Notes: generated from the letters alone by a model not told the origin. Shown: positions 9,961-20,397, counted from the first letter of the stretch. The stretch is DNA of 64,000 nt from Parahaliea mediterranea (GCF_003402235.1 NZ_QEWO01000004.1:496001-560000); one strand, 5' to 3'. Made by a program: numbers and translations.

Positions 9961-10176
9961 TCAAGACGTCTTGAAGATATCCGCCAGGGATATGGCGGGC
10001 TCTCGACCGCTTTTGTACGCCGACAATCTGGATTCGGCTTCTGAAGCCCAAACGGCATCCAGTTCCGCGTCCGGCTTGTCCAGGCTCAGGAGTATCTGCT
10101 CAGCGACCACCGCCCGCTCCCGAGCAGGGAGCTCAAGCGCTTGATCTAAAACACTATTTGTTGTGGCGTCTAACAT
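9961..10176 (-). CDS. Antitoxin of the addiction-module component type (TIGR02574-like)
   Basis: A 71-residue acidic protein with the family pattern ALELPARERAVVAEQILLS, then LDAVWASEAESRLSAYKSG and a C-terminal SLADIF, as in putative addiction-module antitoxins paired with RelE/ParE toxins. The start taken is ATG 10176, preceded by GGGGAT; an in-frame GTG at 10206 would add ten residues. Its stop is one base before the toxin GTG, implying coupling. It is likely to bind its own promoter in the short gap below algR, but no operator is obvious. Confidence 0.82.
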   Translation of the reverse strand: MLDATTNSVLDQALELPARERAVVAEQILLSLDKPDAELDAVWASEAESRLSAYKSGREPAISLADIFKTS

Positions 10177-10253
10177 ATCCCCAACTTCGTCCGTTGAGAC
10201 TCGCACGCTAGGGTAGCGCTGCGCACTACCCGAGTAAACACAACGCCCCCCGC

Positions 10254-10979
10254 CTACCGCTTCAGCAGGCGCTCTTTAACGGCCGCCAAATGCCGGCGGC
10301 TGACGGCCGGGCGCTGGTCGATGCCGTCGAGCTCCACGCACCAGCCATCGCTGTCGCGGGCGAGGCGGCGCACGTAGGGCAGGGCGACGAGGGCGTTGCG
10401 GTGTACGCGCAGGAAGCGCTCGCCGAATTCCTGCTCCAGGTCTTTCAGGGCATCCGGTAGCAGCAGTTCGCGCTGGGGGGCGTAGGCGGTGACGTATTTC
10501 TGCTCGGCGAGAAAGCAGCGGATATCCGCCACGGGCAGGGTTTCCAGGCCGCGGTGGCCCTGGCTGCTGACCTGGCTGCGCCCGGCATTGGCATCGTCCC
10601 GGAGGGCTGCCACCTGGGCGCGGTTGATGCGCCCGGCCTGGTCGAGCGCCCGCTCCAGCTCCGCCTCGCGCACGGGCTTTAGCAGGTAGGCCACGGCCTG
10701 GTGGCGCAGGGCGTCCAGGGCGTATTCGTCGTAGGCGGTGCAAAAAATGACGGCGGGCGGGTGCTGCTGCTCGGCCAGCTCTGCCGCCAGCGCCAGCCCG
10801 CCGCGCCCCGGCATGCGCACATCCAGTAGCAACAGCTCGGCGTCGAAGGTTTGCAGCACGGCCTGGGCTGCCTCGGCGCTGTCGGCACTGCGGCACTCGG
10901 CCTGCGGCCGCACGCGCTGCAGCAGGCGCTGCAGGCGCTCCCTGGCCAGCGGCTCGTCGTCCACGATCAGCACTTTCAT
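10254..10979 (-). CDS. algR: LytTR-type response regulator, AlgR-like
   Basis: A 241-residue regulator. The receiver domain starts MKVLIVDDEPLARERL with phosphoacceptor Asp53 (LLLDVRMPG) and is followed by a LytTR DNA-binding domain (about residues 140-241) containing FLAEQKYVTAY, ERFLRVHRNALV and a C-terminal basic end. In Pseudomonas AlgR controls alginate, twitching motility and other envelope genes. The ATG overlaps the algZ stop by 4 bases. No alginate cluster is visible in the window, so its targets here are unknown. Confidence 0.9.
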   Translation of the reverse strand: MKVLIVDDEPLARERLQRLLQRVRPQAECRSADSAEAAQAVLQTFDAELLLLDVRMPGRGGLALAAELAEQQHPPAVIFCTAYDEYALDALRHQAVAYLLKPVREAELERALDQAGRINRAQVAALRDDANAGRSQVSSQGHRGLETLPVADIRCFLAEQKYVTAYAPQRELLLPDALKDLEQEFGERFLRVHRNALVALPYVRRLARDSDGWCVELDGIDQRPAVSRRHLAAVKERLLKR

Positions 10980-12052
10980 GCGCCCGCCTCCGCCGCGGCG
11001 CGGCAGGGGTAGTGCAATTGCACGTGGAAGGCCCCCGCCTCGCGCTGCCAGGCGAGCCCCGCCGCCTCGCCGTACTGGCTGCGCAGGCGCTGGCTGATGT
11101 TGTCGAGGGCAATACGCAGGCCGCCGCCGGCCTCCTCCGGTGGTACGGGGTTGCACACCCGGGCCTGCAGTTCGCCCTTGTGGCAAGCGATGGCCACGTC
11201 AATGCGGCCGCCTTCGGGCAGGCGGGCAATGCCGTGATACACGGCGTTTTCCACCAGCGGCTGTAGCACCAGGCTGGGCATGGGCAGTGCGCGGGCCTCA
11301 TCGTCTACCTGCCAGGCCACCTGCAGGCGTTCGCCCAGGCGCAGCTGTTCAATACCGAGGTAAATCTCGCACAGGCGGATTTCGTCGGCCACGGTGAGGA
11401 GGTCGCTGGCGTCCCGCAGGCTGGTGCGAAACAGCTCGGCCAAATCTTCCACCGCCCGCTCGGCGGCCTCGGGGCGGGTTTCGATCAGGCTGGCAATGCT
11501 GTTGAGGGTGTTGAACAGGAAGTGGGGGCGAATGCGGGCGCGCAGGGCGTCGACCCGGGCCTGCAGCTCCGACCGCTCGCGCAGCCGCAGCTGCTGCTGC
11601 AAGAAGAAGTAGCGCAAGGCCACACCGGCAACCACCAGCGCCACCAGCAGGTTGCGCAGCAGGGTCCAGCCGTCCACCCGGCCGGGTTGCGACAGGGGGT
11701 AAACCCAGGTGCTGGCCAGTGTGCTGAAGGCCGTCACCAGCAGCACCAGCAGCAGGCTGCACAGGGTGGCGGTGACAATGCCAAACCGGGAGAAGGGCCC
11801 GCGCAGCAGGCACAGCAGGGCGGTGCTGAGCAGCACCACCCACTGCACAAACAGGGAGGCGGTGCCCAGCAGGTTCCAGTCAAACTGCGGCAGGCCCGCC
11901 TCCACCAGCGTGTACACCAGCACCAGCAGCTGGGCCAGCAGCACGATGACAAACACCTGCCGCGCGCCGCACAGGTCGGGGATGAAGAACTCCCCCGGAC
12001 TGCCCCCGCCGTCACTCCCCTGCCGTGCTCGCCCCGCCGTGCCAGGCTGCAT
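10976..12052 (-). CDS. algZ: Membrane sensor kinase AlgZ/FimS
   Basis: A 358-residue protein, the same length as the Pseudomonas protein. An N-terminal region has about four membrane segments (residues 31-150), then a LytS/YehU-type His_kinase domain with RIRPHFLFNTLNSIA (His177) and VLQPLVENAVYHG as ATP-binding N-box. ATG 12052 is supported by GGGGGAG just upstream. The partner AlgR is encoded immediately downstream with a 4-base overlap, and argH is divergent, as in Pseudomonas. Confidence 0.9.
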   Translation of the reverse strand: MQPGTAGRARQGSDGGGSPGEFFIPDLCGARQVFVIVLLAQLLVLVYTLVEAGLPQFDWNLLGTASLFVQWVVLLSTALLCLLRGPFSRFGIVTATLCSLLLVLLVTAFSTLASTWVYPLSQPGRVDGWTLLRNLLVALVVAGVALRYFFLQQQLRLRERSELQARVDALRARIRPHFLFNTLNSIASLIETRPEAAERAVEDLAELFRTSLRDASDLLTVADEIRLCEIYLGIEQLRLGERLQVAWQVDDEARALPMPSLVLQPLVENAVYHGIARLPEGGRIDVAIACHKGELQARVCNPVPPEEAGGGLRIALDNISQRLRSQYGEAAGLAWQREAGAFHVQLHYPCRAAAEAGA

Positions 12053-12168
12053 GCTTGCGCTCCCCCTGATTATTAGCTGGTATACTTGCATCCCGCTTTC
12101 GCACGGACAAGTGCGATCACACCGCGCCGCGGCGCGCCACAGCCAACCACGCAGGATTCAAGGGCAGC

Positions 12169-13581
12169 ATGAGCAAGGATCAGGACACCAGCAAACTGTG
12201 GGGCGGCCGCTTCACGGAAGCCACCGACAGCTTTGTACAGCGCTTTACCGCCTCGGTCACCTTCGACCAGCGCATGGCCGAAGAGGATATCGAGGGCTCC
12301 CTGGCCCACGCCGCCATGCTGTGCGAGGTGGGCGTGCTGAGCCGCGATGAGCTGACCCAGATTCAGGACGGCCTCGGCCAGATTCGCAAGGAAATTGCCG
12401 AGGGCAACTTTGCCTGGTCTGTGGAGCTGGAAGATGTGCACATGAACATCGAGTCGCGCCTGACCCAGCTGATTGGCATCACCGGCAAGAAGCTGCACAC
12501 CGGGCGCTCGCGCAACGACCAGGTGGCCACCGATATCCGCCTGTACCTGCGCAAGGCCATCGACGCCATCAGCGCGGAGCTGTCGCGCCTGCAGCTGGGC
12601 ACCATTGGCCTTGCGGCCCAGCACGCACACACGGTGATGCCCGGCTTCACCCATTTGCAGACCGCCCAGCCGGTGGCCTTTGGCCACCATCTGCTGGCCT
12701 GGAACGAGATGCTGGAGCGCGACTACGGCCGCCTGCAGGACTGCCGCGCGCGGCTGAACCAGTCGCCGCTGGGGGCCGCCGCCCTGGCCGGCACCACCTA
12801 TCCCATCCGCCGCGAGCTGACCGCCGCCGCCCTGGGTTTTGACAAGCCCACCGAGAACTCACTGGACTCCGTGTCCGACCGCGACTTCGCCATTGAATTC
12901 TGCAGCTTTGCCGCCCTGCTGCTGACCCACCTGTCGCGCATGAGCGAGGAGCTGGTGCTGTGGACCTCGGCCCAGTTCAACTTTATCGAGCTGCCGGATC
13001 GCTTCTGCACGGGATCGTCCATCATGCCGCAGAAGAAGAACCCCGACGTGCCGGAGCTGGTGCGCGGCAAGACCGGCCGCGTGAACGGCCACCTGATCTC
13101 CCTGCTGACCCTGATGAAAAGCCAGCCGCTGGCCTACAACAAGGACAACCAGGAAGACAAGGAGCCCCTGTTCGACACAGTGGACACGGTGCTGGATTGC
13201 CTGCGCGCCTTTGCCGACATGGTGCCGGCTATCCGCCCGCGCGCCGAGGCGATGCGTGAGGCCGCCCGCCGCGGGTTTTCCACCGCCACCGACCTGGCGG
13301 ACTACCTGGTGCGCAAGGGCCTGCCCTTTCGCGATGCCCACGAGGTGGTGGGCAAGGCCGTGGCCCACGGCGTGGCCAGCGGGCTGGACCTGGCCGAGAT
13401 GTCACTGGATACCCTGCGGGGCTTTAGCAGCGATATCAGCGAAGACGTATTCGACGTGCTGACCCTGGAGGGCTCACTGGCGGCCCGGGATCATCTGGGC
13501 GGCACCGCCCCGGCCCAGGTCAGCGCCGCCGCCGAGCGCGCCCGGGCGCGGGTCGAGGCCAGGGCAGCAGCAAACGCCTGA
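12169..13581 (+). CDS. argH: Argininosuccinate lyase
   Basis: A 470-residue enzyme of the fumarase/aspartase superfamily that releases arginine and fumarate, the last step of arginine synthesis. Visible motifs are [11 protein letters not shown] at the N-terminus, [13 protein letters not shown], and the superfamily signature [12 protein letters not shown] (about 282-293) with the catalytic Ser loop. It is divergent from algZ with a 116-base shared promoter region in which TATACT (12081-12086) is a candidate -10 for argH. Confidence 0.97.
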   Translation: MSKDQDTSKLWGGRFTEATDSFVQRFTASVTFDQRMAEEDIEGSLAHAAMLCEVGVLSRDELTQIQDGLGQIRKEIAEGNFAWSVELEDVHMNIESRLTQLIGITGKKLHTGRSRNDQVATDIRLYLRKAIDAISAELSRLQLGTIGLAAQHAHTVMPGFTHLQTAQPVAFGHHLLAWNEMLERDYGRLQDCRARLNQSPLGAAALAGTTYPIRRELTAAALGFDKPTENSLDSVSDRDFAIEFCSFAALLLTHLSRMSEELVLWTSAQFNFIELPDRFCTGSSIMPQKKNPDVPELVRGKTGRVNGHLISLLTLMKSQPLAYNKDNQEDKEPLFDTVDTVLDCLRAFADMVPAIRPRAEAMREAARRGFSTATDLADYLVRKGLPFRDAHEVVGKAVAHGVASGLDLAEMSLDTLRGFSSDISEDVFDVLTLEGSLAARDHLGGTAPAQVSAAAERARARVEARAAANA

Positions 13582-13630
13582 CCTGCCGCCGCTGCCACAC
13601 CACTGGCTACAACAGCGGCCAGCGCCCGGC

Positions 13631-14695
13631 CTAGCGGGGCCGGTAGCGCAGATCCAACTGGAACACCACGTCCGGTGCGGTTTCCACCGCGATATCCTCA
13701 ATCACCGTGACATCCAGGGCCCAGGTCGGGTCCGGCTGCCAGCGCAGGCCGGCGCTCAACAGCATGGCAGTGCTGCCAAGGGCGTCGATATCGCTGTCCA
13801 GCGGCGCGGCGTGGGCATCCAGCTGGCCCAGCAGGCGCCAGTGCCCGGCAAAGCGCCAGCTCAGGGCAGTGCCGGCAAACCACAGGTCGCGCTCCTGCCG
13901 CGGCCCCAGCATGGCCACCTCCCCCGCCCGCAGGTAGCCGGCCTGGGCGTGCCAGTCCAAAGGCAGGCCGGCCAGACCCGCGCCGCTGGCGCGCAGGGCG
14001 GCGTACACATCGCCCTCGCCACTGCCGGTAAAATCCCCGGCGTCGCCACTGCCGAATTTGTAGCCCGCCGCCAGCGACACGGTGGCCCCCTGGCTGTGGT
14101 AAACCGCGTGCTGCAGGGCCAGGGTGGCATCCCCCAGGCCGCTGCTGTCGTCGCGCAGGGCAAAGCGCAGGGCCGGGTCGGCGTAGCGGTAATCGAGCAC
14201 ATCGCCCGGGGCCTCGCCGCGCCCGCCATCGGGCATGCCCCAGAAGTCGTGCCAGCCGTCAATGGCGCTGTCCAGGAAGCCGCCATCCTGGCGCAGCCAG
14301 GGCAGCTCCAGTTGCAACTCCCAGTCCGGGGCGAAGGCGTAGCGCAGCTCCAGCGCCAGGCGCTGGGTTTCACCGTCAAGATTGAGCGCCTCTGCGCTGG
14401 CGCGGTCGCGCACGTAGTGGCTGGCAAGGCTGCCGTGCAGGGCAAACTGCCAGCTGCCGGCCTCGCCCACCGCGGCGCTGCGCTGGCTGGGCAGGCCCGC
14501 AAGGCCCGCCACCGGGCTCAGGTTCTTGACGTAGAGCGGCTCTTCACCGACTAACGACACCCCCTTCGGGGGCGTAGCGGAAAAAGTGGCAGCTGATGTG
14601 GCAGCGGTAGTGGCAGCCTTAGCGGCAAAGCAAGTGCCGGCAAAACAGGCCGCCAAAAGGGTGCCCGCGGCCGCGGCGCAACAGGGTCGGGCCAT
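13631..14695 (-). CDS. DUF3187 outer-membrane barrel-like protein
   Basis: A 354-residue protein. The N-terminus is a signal sequence with an Ala/Thr-rich low-complexity stretch, followed by a processed region (SLVGEEPLYVKNLSPVAGL) and alternating aromatic/hydrophobic strands ending in an aromatic-rich YRPR tail. This is the DUF3187 pattern: secreted, probably a small beta-barrel resembling a porin or transport channel, with no known function. ATG 14695 is preceded by AAGGTG; the frame extends upstream to 14773 without similarity. It is convergent with argH and divergent from lptM, the place where cyaY stands in Pseudomonas. Confidence 0.75.
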   Translation of the reverse strand: MARPCCAAAAGTLLAACFAGTCFAAKAATTAATSAATFSATPPKGVSLVGEEPLYVKNLSPVAGLAGLPSQRSAAVGEAGSWQFALHGSLASHYVRDRASAEALNLDGETQRLALELRYAFAPDWELQLELPWLRQDGGFLDSAIDGWHDFWGMPDGGRGEAPGDVLDYRYADPALRFALRDDSSGLGDATLALQHAVYHSQGATVSLAAGYKFGSGDAGDFTGSGEGDVYAALRASGAGLAGLPLDWHAQAGYLRAGEVAMLGPRQERDLWFAGTALSWRFAGHWRLLGQLDAHAAPLDSDIDALGSTAMLLSAGLRWQPDPTWALDVTVIEDIAVETAPDVVFQLDLRYRPR

Positions 14696-14833
14696 GCAAT
14701 ATTCACCTTCGTTTCCCCAGAGATGCCGAGCATAGTAGCAGGCCGACCCCGCCAGGCAGATGACAGGGCGCACTTTGCCAGAGGTTTGTCAGAGGTTTGC
14801 CTCGGGCTGCTCGCACCCGTTTCGGGCAATGGC

Positions 14834-14839
14834 TATAAT
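14834..14839 (+). promoter_or_regulatory. Putative -10 box of the lptM-lysA-dapF operon
   Basis: Perfect TATAAT, 29 bases before the lptM ATG. No good -35 hexamer is visible at the usual spacing. Confidence 0.45.
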
Positions 14840-14867
14840 CGGCCGTTTTGACACCGGAGCGGACGCC

Positions 14868-15098
14868 ATGCGCCAGCCCTTTGCCCCAGCCCTGTTGCTG
14901 GCCGCCAGCGCACTGATCCAGTCCTGCGGCCAGACCGGCCCCCTGTACATGCCCGACCAGCCACCGCCAGGCGCACAGGCCGGGGCTGCGGATGCCGGCC
15001 AGGGTCCAACAGCAACCACTCCTGATACCACCCCCGATGCCAGCCCAGATGCCGCCACTGATGCCGGCACCGGCACCGGCCCGACTCCCGAAAACTGA
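14868..15098 (+). CDS. lptM: LptM-like LPS-assembly lipoprotein (YifL/LppL family)
   Basis: A 76-residue lipoprotein: short signal peptide, lipidation Cys20 in SCGQTGPLYMP (the CGQxGPLY signature of the family), then a disordered Pro/Ala/Asp/Thr tail with repeated PDA-like units. LptM-type proteins assist disulfide maturation of LptD at the outer membrane. The residue before the box (Gln at -2) is atypical. It is the first gene of the lysA-dapF cluster, as in Pseudomonas. Confidence 0.85.
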   Translation: MRQPFAPALLLAASALIQSCGQTGPLYMPDQPPPGAQAGAADAGQGPTATTPDTTPDASPDAATDAGTGTGPTPEN

Positions 15099-15106
15099 AG
15101 ACGCAC

Positions 15107-16363
15107 ATGACCCATTTTCATTATCAACAGGGCGAACTGTTCGCCGAGGGCGTTGCCGCCAGCGCCATTGCCCAGCAGTTCGGCACCCCCTGCTACGTGT
15201 ACTCCCGCGCTGCGCTGGAGCAGTCCCTGGCGGCCTACCAGGCGGCGCTGGCGGATGTCCCCCACCTGATCTGCTACGCGGTGAAGGCCAACTCCAGCCT
15301 GGCGGTGCTGGACATTCTCGCCCGCCGCGGCGCCGGCTTTGACATTGTGTCGGTGGGCGAGCTGGAGCGGGTCGTGGCCGCCGGTGGCGACCCGGCCAAA
15401 ACGGTGTTCTCAGGCGTTGGCAAAACCGCCGCGGAAATGGCCCGCGCGCTGGAGCTCGGCATTCACTGCTTTAACCTGGAATCCGCCGCGGAACTGGAAG
15501 TGCTGAACCGGGTGGCCGGCGAGCTGGGCACGGTGGCCCCGGTCTCGGTGCGCGTGAACCCCGACGTGGACGCCCGCACCCACCCCTACATTTCCACCGG
15601 CCTGAAGGAGAACAAGTTCGGCGTAACAATGGAGGAGGCCCTGCGGGTCTACCGCCGCGCCGCCGAGCTGCCCCACGTGGCGGTGCGCGGCCTGGACTGC
15701 CACATCGGCTCCCAGCTCACCGAGCTGAGCCCCTTTATTGATGCCCTCAAGCGCCTGCTGACCCTGGTGGACCAATTGGCCGCAGAAGGCATTGCCATCG
15801 CGCACCTGGATCTGGGTGGTGGCCTGGGCGTGCGCTATCGCGACGAAGCGCCGCCGTCCATCGCCAGCTATATCGGCGCCATTCGCGCCGAACTGGGTGA
15901 CCGCCCGCTGCAGCTGGTGCTGGAACCCGGCCGCTCCATCGCCGCCAATGCCGGCTTGCTGCTGACCACGGTGGAATACACCAAGCCCACCCCGGCGCAC
16001 AATTTCGCCCTGGTGGACGCGGCCATGAACGACATGATCCGCCCCGCCCTGTACCAGGCCTGGCTGGACATTCAGCCGGTGCAGGCAACACCGGGCCGGG
16101 CGCCGAAGGTGTGGGATATTGTCGGGCCGGTGTGCGAAACCGCCGACTTCCTGGGCAAGGATCGCGAACTGGCCATTGCCGATGGCGATGTGCTGGCAGT
16201 GTTTGGCGCCGGTGCCTACGGCTTCACCATGAGCTCCAACTACAACACCCGCCCCCGGGCCGCGGAAGTGATCGTAGACGGCGATCAGCTGCACCTGGCG
16301 CGCCGCCGGGAAACCCTGGACGACCTGCTGCGCGGCGAACAGCGCCTGCCCGGCAACGGCTGA
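15107..16363 (+). CDS. lysA: Diaminopimelate decarboxylase
   Basis: A 418-residue PLP enzyme making lysine from meso-diaminopimelate. PLP-binding Lys60 is in CYAVKANSSLAVL. Other motifs are CHIGSQLTEL, DLGGGLGVRY, EPGRSIAANAG and the C-terminal CETADFLGKDREL with the active-site Cys of the adjacent subunit and GAYGFTMSSNYN. Full length. Spaced 8 bases after lptM and 3 bases before dapF. Confidence 0.97.
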   Translation: MTHFHYQQGELFAEGVAASAIAQQFGTPCYVYSRAALEQSLAAYQAALADVPHLICYAVKANSSLAVLDILARRGAGFDIVSVGELERVVAAGGDPAKTVFSGVGKTAAEMARALELGIHCFNLESAAELEVLNRVAGELGTVAPVSVRVNPDVDARTHPYISTGLKENKFGVTMEEALRVYRRAAELPHVAVRGLDCHIGSQLTELSPFIDALKRLLTLVDQLAAEGIAIAHLDLGGGLGVRYRDEAPPSIASYIGAIRAELGDRPLQLVLEPGRSIAANAGLLLTTVEYTKPTPAHNFALVDAAMNDMIRPALYQAWLDIQPVQATPGRAPKVWDIVGPVCETADFLGKDRELAIADGDVLAVFGAGAYGFTMSSNYNTRPRAAEVIVDGDQLHLARRRETLDDLLRGEQRLPGNG

Positions 16364-16366
16364 GCC

Positions 16367-17197
16367 ATGATCCTGCGCTTTACCAAGATGCACGGCGCCG
16401 GCAATGACTTTGTGGTCATCGACCTGGTCAGCCAGCGCTGCAAGCTGCGCCCCAAGGACATCCGCAAGCTGGCCGACCGCCGCTTTGGCATCGGCTGCGA
16501 CCAGGTGCTGGTGGTGGAGCCGCCGCGCCAGCCGGATGTGGACTTTCGCTACCGCATTTACAACGCCGACGGCGGCGAGGTGGAACAGTGCGGCAACGGC
16601 GCGCGCTGTTTCGCCCGCTTTGTGCGCGAGCACAAGCTCACCGCCAAAAAACGCATTTCGGTGGAAACCGCCGGTGGCGTGCTGGTGCTGAACGTGCGCG
16701 ACCGCGAACAGGTGGAAGTGGACATGGGTCCGCCGCGTTTCGAGCCGCAGGACATTCCGCTGCGCGCCGACCAGCGCGCCGCCTCCTACTCACTGGCCCT
16801 GGGCGAACAGCGCCTGGAAGTGGGGGCGCTGTCGATGGGCAACCCCCACGCCATCCTGCGGGTGGACAACGTCGACAGCGCCGACGTACTGGGCCTGGGG
16901 CCACAGGTGGAACACCACCCGGACTTTCCCCAGCGGGTGAACGCCGGCTTTATGCAGGTGGTGAACGAAGCGGAGATTCGCCTGCGCGTGTTCGAGCGCG
17001 GCGTTGGCGAAACCCTGGCCTGCGGCACCGGCGCCTGCGCCGCCGTGGCCTACGGGCGCAGCCGCGGCTGGCTGGGCGAAACCGTGACAGTTCACCTGCC
17101 GGGGGGTAAGCTCTCCATAACGTGGCGGGGCGAAGGCCACAACGTCATGATGACCGGTCCCACTGCAGTGGTATTTGAAGGCACAATAAAACTCTGA
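16367..17197 (+). CDS. dapF: Diaminopimelate epimerase
   Basis: A 276-residue two-Cys racemase converting LL- to meso-diaminopimelate. The catalytic pair is Cys75 ([10 protein letters not shown]) and Cys219 ([10 protein letters not shown]); the N-terminal [11 protein letters not shown] is canonical. It supplies peptidoglycan and the adjacent LysA. Cotranscribed with lysA and DUF484. Confidence 0.97.
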   Translation: MILRFTKMHGAGNDFVVIDLVSQRCKLRPKDIRKLADRRFGIGCDQVLVVEPPRQPDVDFRYRIYNADGGEVEQCGNGARCFARFVREHKLTAKKRISVETAGGVLVLNVRDREQVEVDMGPPRFEPQDIPLRADQRAASYSLALGEQRLEVGALSMGNPHAILRVDNVDSADVLGLGPQVEHHPDFPQRVNAGFMQVVNEAEIRLRVFERGVGETLACGTGACAAVAYGRSRGWLGETVTVHLPGGKLSITWRGEGHNVMMTGPTAVVFEGTIKL

Positions 17198-17241
17198 AGC
17201 CGGTCACACCCGGCCACAGGGAGACCAGGGGAGAACAGGCC

Positions 17242-17949
17242 ATGTCCGCCACCCACGATGCCGTCGCCATGAGCGACGCAACCGCGCTGGATGACGAACA
17301 GGTACGCGAGTACCTGAAAACCCATAGCGATTTTCTGCAGCGCCACCCGGATTTGCTCGACCACCTGCACGTCAGCCACGCCTCCGGCAGCGCGGTGTCG
17401 CTGGTGGAAAAGCAGGTAAGCGTGCTGCGCGAGCGCAACATGGAAATGCGCCACCGCCTGAACGCCCTCACGGTCAACGCCCGCGACAACGACAAGCTCT
17501 ACGAGCGCACCCGCGCCCTGGTGCTGCGCCTGCTGGATGCCGCCGACCAGGCCGGACTGTGCGATGCCTTTATTCACAGCATGCGCGAAGACTTCGACAT
17601 CGAGTTTGCCAGCATCATCCTGTTTGGCGAGCCGGCGGAGTCGCGCGGCAACCTGCGCTTTGAAACCAGCGAGAAGGTGAAGCTGGAGATCGGCGGCCTG
17701 CTCAAAGGTCGCAAGCCCCTGTGCGGCGCCCTGCGCAAGGAGGAGTTCGAGTTCATCTTTGCCAATGGCGGCAACATCGGCTCGGCCGCAGTCATGCCGC
17801 TGAAGGGCGACAACCGGGTGGGCCTGATTGCCGTGGGCAGCACCGACGCCAACCGCTATTACAACGGCATGGGCACCCTGTTCCTGCAACACATTGCCGA
17901 TGTGCTGGTGCGCCTGCTGGCGCGCCCGCCCGGCAACGCGCGGGGCTGA
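17242..17949 (+). CDS. DUF484 family protein
   Basis: A 235-residue protein. The N-terminus EQVREYLKTHSDFLQRHPDLL is the DUF484 signature, followed by a coiled-coil linker and a GAF-like domain ending RYYNGMGTLFLQHIADVL. The function is unknown; it is conserved between dapF and xerC in many gammaproteobacteria. Here the next gene, only one base downstream, is the HAD phosphatase, so xerC is missing from this locus. Confidence 0.9.
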   Translation: MSATHDAVAMSDATALDDEQVREYLKTHSDFLQRHPDLLDHLHVSHASGSAVSLVEKQVSVLRERNMEMRHRLNALTVNARDNDKLYERTRALVLRLLDAADQAGLCDAFIHSMREDFDIEFASIILFGEPAESRGNLRFETSEKVKLEIGGLLKGRKPLCGALRKEEFEFIFANGGNIGSAAVMPLKGDNRVGLIAVGSTDANRYYNGMGTLFLQHIADVLVRLLARPPGNARG

Positions 17950-17950
17950 C

Positions 17951-18655
17951 ATGGCCATCGAGGTCGTCACCTTCGACCTGGACAACACCCTGTGGGATGT
18001 GGAGCCGGCCTTGAAGCGCGCCGAAGAGGCCCAGCGCGCCTGGCTGCTGCAGCACCGCCCGGGCACCATTGAGCACCACGACCACGCCAGCCTGTGGGAA
18101 TTCAAGAAAGACGTGTTCCGCCGCCACCCGGAGCTGGCCCACCATGTCAGCCACTTTCGCCTGCAGACCTTAAAGGAATTGCAGCGGCTGGCCGGCTACA
18201 GCGAGGCCGAGGCCGAGAGCGGGGCAAAGGGTGCCTTTGCCGAATTTCTCATTGAGCGGCAGCGGGTGGACCTGTACGCAGAAGCCCTGGAAGTGCTGCA
18301 ACAGCTGGCCGGGCGCTACAAGCTCGGCGCCCTCACCAACGGCAACGCCGATATCTACAAAACCGACGCCGCCGAGTACTTCGACTTTGCCTTTCTGGCC
18401 GAGGACGTGGGCGCCAGCAAGCCGGCGCCGGACATGTTCCACGCCGCCCTCGATCTGACCGGCGCCAAGCCCGGCAACGTCGCCCACGTGGGCGACAACC
18501 CTGAGCACGACATTGCCGGCGCCAAGAGCGTGGGGTTTCATACAGTGTGGATGAATCAGGCGGGCATCGAATGGCCCGGCGGGGAGCCCGCAGACCGGAA
18601 AATCGCCAATCTGCGGGAGCTGCCGGCGGCGCTGGAGAGCCTGGCCGCCGGTTGA
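17951..18655 (+). CDS. HAD-IA family hydrolase (YigB-like)
   Basis: A 234-residue haloacid-dehalogenase phosphatase. Motif I is DLDNTLWD (nucleophile Asp and the acid/base Asp), motif II ALTNGNAD, motif III the Lys in ASKPAPDMF, and motif IV HVGDNPEHD. The helical cap between motifs I and II fits subfamily IA. E. coli YigB of the same dapF neighbourhood acts on FMN; that activity is plausible but unproven here. ATG at 17951, one base after the DUF484 stop. Confidence 0.9.
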   Translation: MAIEVVTFDLDNTLWDVEPALKRAEEAQRAWLLQHRPGTIEHHDHASLWEFKKDVFRRHPELAHHVSHFRLQTLKELQRLAGYSEAEAESGAKGAFAEFLIERQRVDLYAEALEVLQQLAGRYKLGALTNGNADIYKTDAAEYFDFAFLAEDVGASKPAPDMFHAALDLTGAKPGNVAHVGDNPEHDIAGAKSVGFHTVWMNQAGIEWPGGEPADRKIANLRELPAALESLAAG

Positions 18656-18662
18656 GACTTAA

Positions 18663-19031
<369 letters not shown>

Positions 19032-19061
19032 CTATTATGGGTGGTGGCGCGTAAATGGCAA

Positions 19062-20324
19062 TTAGCGGTACACCGGGAAGCGCGCACAGATATCCAGCAC
19101 CTTGCCCTTCACGTCCTCGATCACCGCATCGGCATTGCCGTTTTCCAGGGCTTCGAGCACGTCGCACATCCAGCCGGTCAGCTCCACCGTTTCGGCTTCG
19201 CCGAAGCCGCGGGTGGTGATGGCGGGGGTGCCCACGCGCAGGCCAGAGGTAATGAAGGGCGAGCGGGGGTCGTTGGGCACGGCGTTTTTGTTGACGGTGA
19301 TGTTGGCCTTGCCCAGGGCTTCGTCGGCGTCTTTGCCGGTGTAGGACTTGCCGATCAGGTTCACCAGCATCAGGTGGTTGTCGGTGCCGCCGGAGACAAT
19401 GTCGATACCGCGCTCGATGAAGGTGGCGGCCATGGCCCGGGCGTTGGCAACCACCTGCTTCTGGTAGTTGACAAACTCGGGGCTGGCGGCCTCTTTGAAG
19501 CTGACGGCCTTGGCGGCAATCACGTGCATCAGCGGGCCACCCTGGCCGCCGGGGAACACGGCGCTCTGGAACTTCTTCTCCAACTCTTCGTTGGCCTTGG
19601 CCAGGATGATGCCGCCGCGCGGCCCGCGCAGGGTTTTGTGGGTGGTGGAGGTCACCACGTGGGCGTGGGGCACCGGGTTGGGATACACGCCGGCGGCAAT
19701 CAGGCCGGCCACGTGGGCCATGTCCACCATCAGGTAGGCGCCCACCTTGTCGGCAATCGCGCGGAAACGCGCCCAGTCCATCACCCGGGAATAGGCGGAG
19801 AAGCCGGCCACGATCATCTTCGGCTTGTGCTCCAGGGCCAGGGCTTCCACCTGGTCGTAGTCCACTTCGCCGGTCTCGGGGTTCAGGCCGTACTGCACCG
19901 CGTTGTACATCTTGCCGGAGAAGTTGGGCTTGGCGCCGTGGGTCAGGTGGCCGCCATCGGCCAGGCTCATGCCGAGCACGGTGTCGCCGGGGGCGCACAG
20001 GGCCTGGTAGACCGCCGAGTTGGCCTGGGAGCCGGAGTGAGGCTGCACGTTGGCGTAGTCGGCGCCGAACAGCTTGCACACCCGCTCAATGGCCAGGCGC
20101 TCGGCCTCGTCCACGTACTCGCAGCCGCCGTAGTAGCGTTTGCCGGGGTAGCCTTCGGCGTACTTGTTGGTCAGCACGGTGCCCTGGGCCTGCATGACCC
20201 GGGGGCTGGTGTAGTTCTCGGAGGCGATGAGCTCGATGTGCTCTTCCTGACGGCGCTCCTCATCGCCAATTGCGGCAAAAATTTCGTCGTCAAAACCCTG
20301 GATGGTCTGGCTGCGGTCAAACAT
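19062..20324 (-). CDS. glyA: Serine hydroxymethyltransferase
   Basis: A 420-residue PLP enzyme interconverting serine and glycine with tetrahydrofolate. Motifs include [32 protein letters not shown], the PLP-lysine block [16 protein letters not shown] and [13 protein letters not shown]. The start at 20324 matches the family N-terminus; the frame runs open to 20555 without similarity. It lies upstream of glnK on the same strand, but 60 bases apart. Confidence 0.97.
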   Translation of the reverse strand: MFDRSQTIQGFDDEIFAAIGDEERRQEEHIELIASENYTSPRVMQAQGTVLTNKYAEGYPGKRYYGGCEYVDEAERLAIERVCKLFGADYANVQPHSGSQANSAVYQALCAPGDTVLGMSLADGGHLTHGAKPNFSGKMYNAVQYGLNPETGEVDYDQVEALALEHKPKMIVAGFSAYSRVMDWARFRAIADKVGAYLMVDMAHVAGLIAAGVYPNPVPHAHVVTSTTHKTLRGPRGGIILAKANEELEKKFQSAVFPGGQGGPLMHVIAAKAVSFKEAASPEFVNYQKQVVANARAMAATFIERGIDIVSGGTDNHLMLVNLIGKSYTGKDADEALGKANITVNKNAVPNDPRSPFITSGLRVGTPAITTRGFGEAETVELTGWMCDVLEALENGNADAVIEDVKGKVLDICARFPVYR

Positions 20325-20397
20325 CGGTATCCCCCGGCGCGGTGAGGGCCCAGCTTGGCGAGGTTCGCGGCAGGGGGCCCGGTTTGGAAAGGCGCAC

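Noticed and set aside
14760-14867. In-frame extension of the lptM frame upstream of its lipoprotein start
   Set aside because: The extension crosses the TATAAT promoter-like sequence, and the signal peptide begins at 14868.
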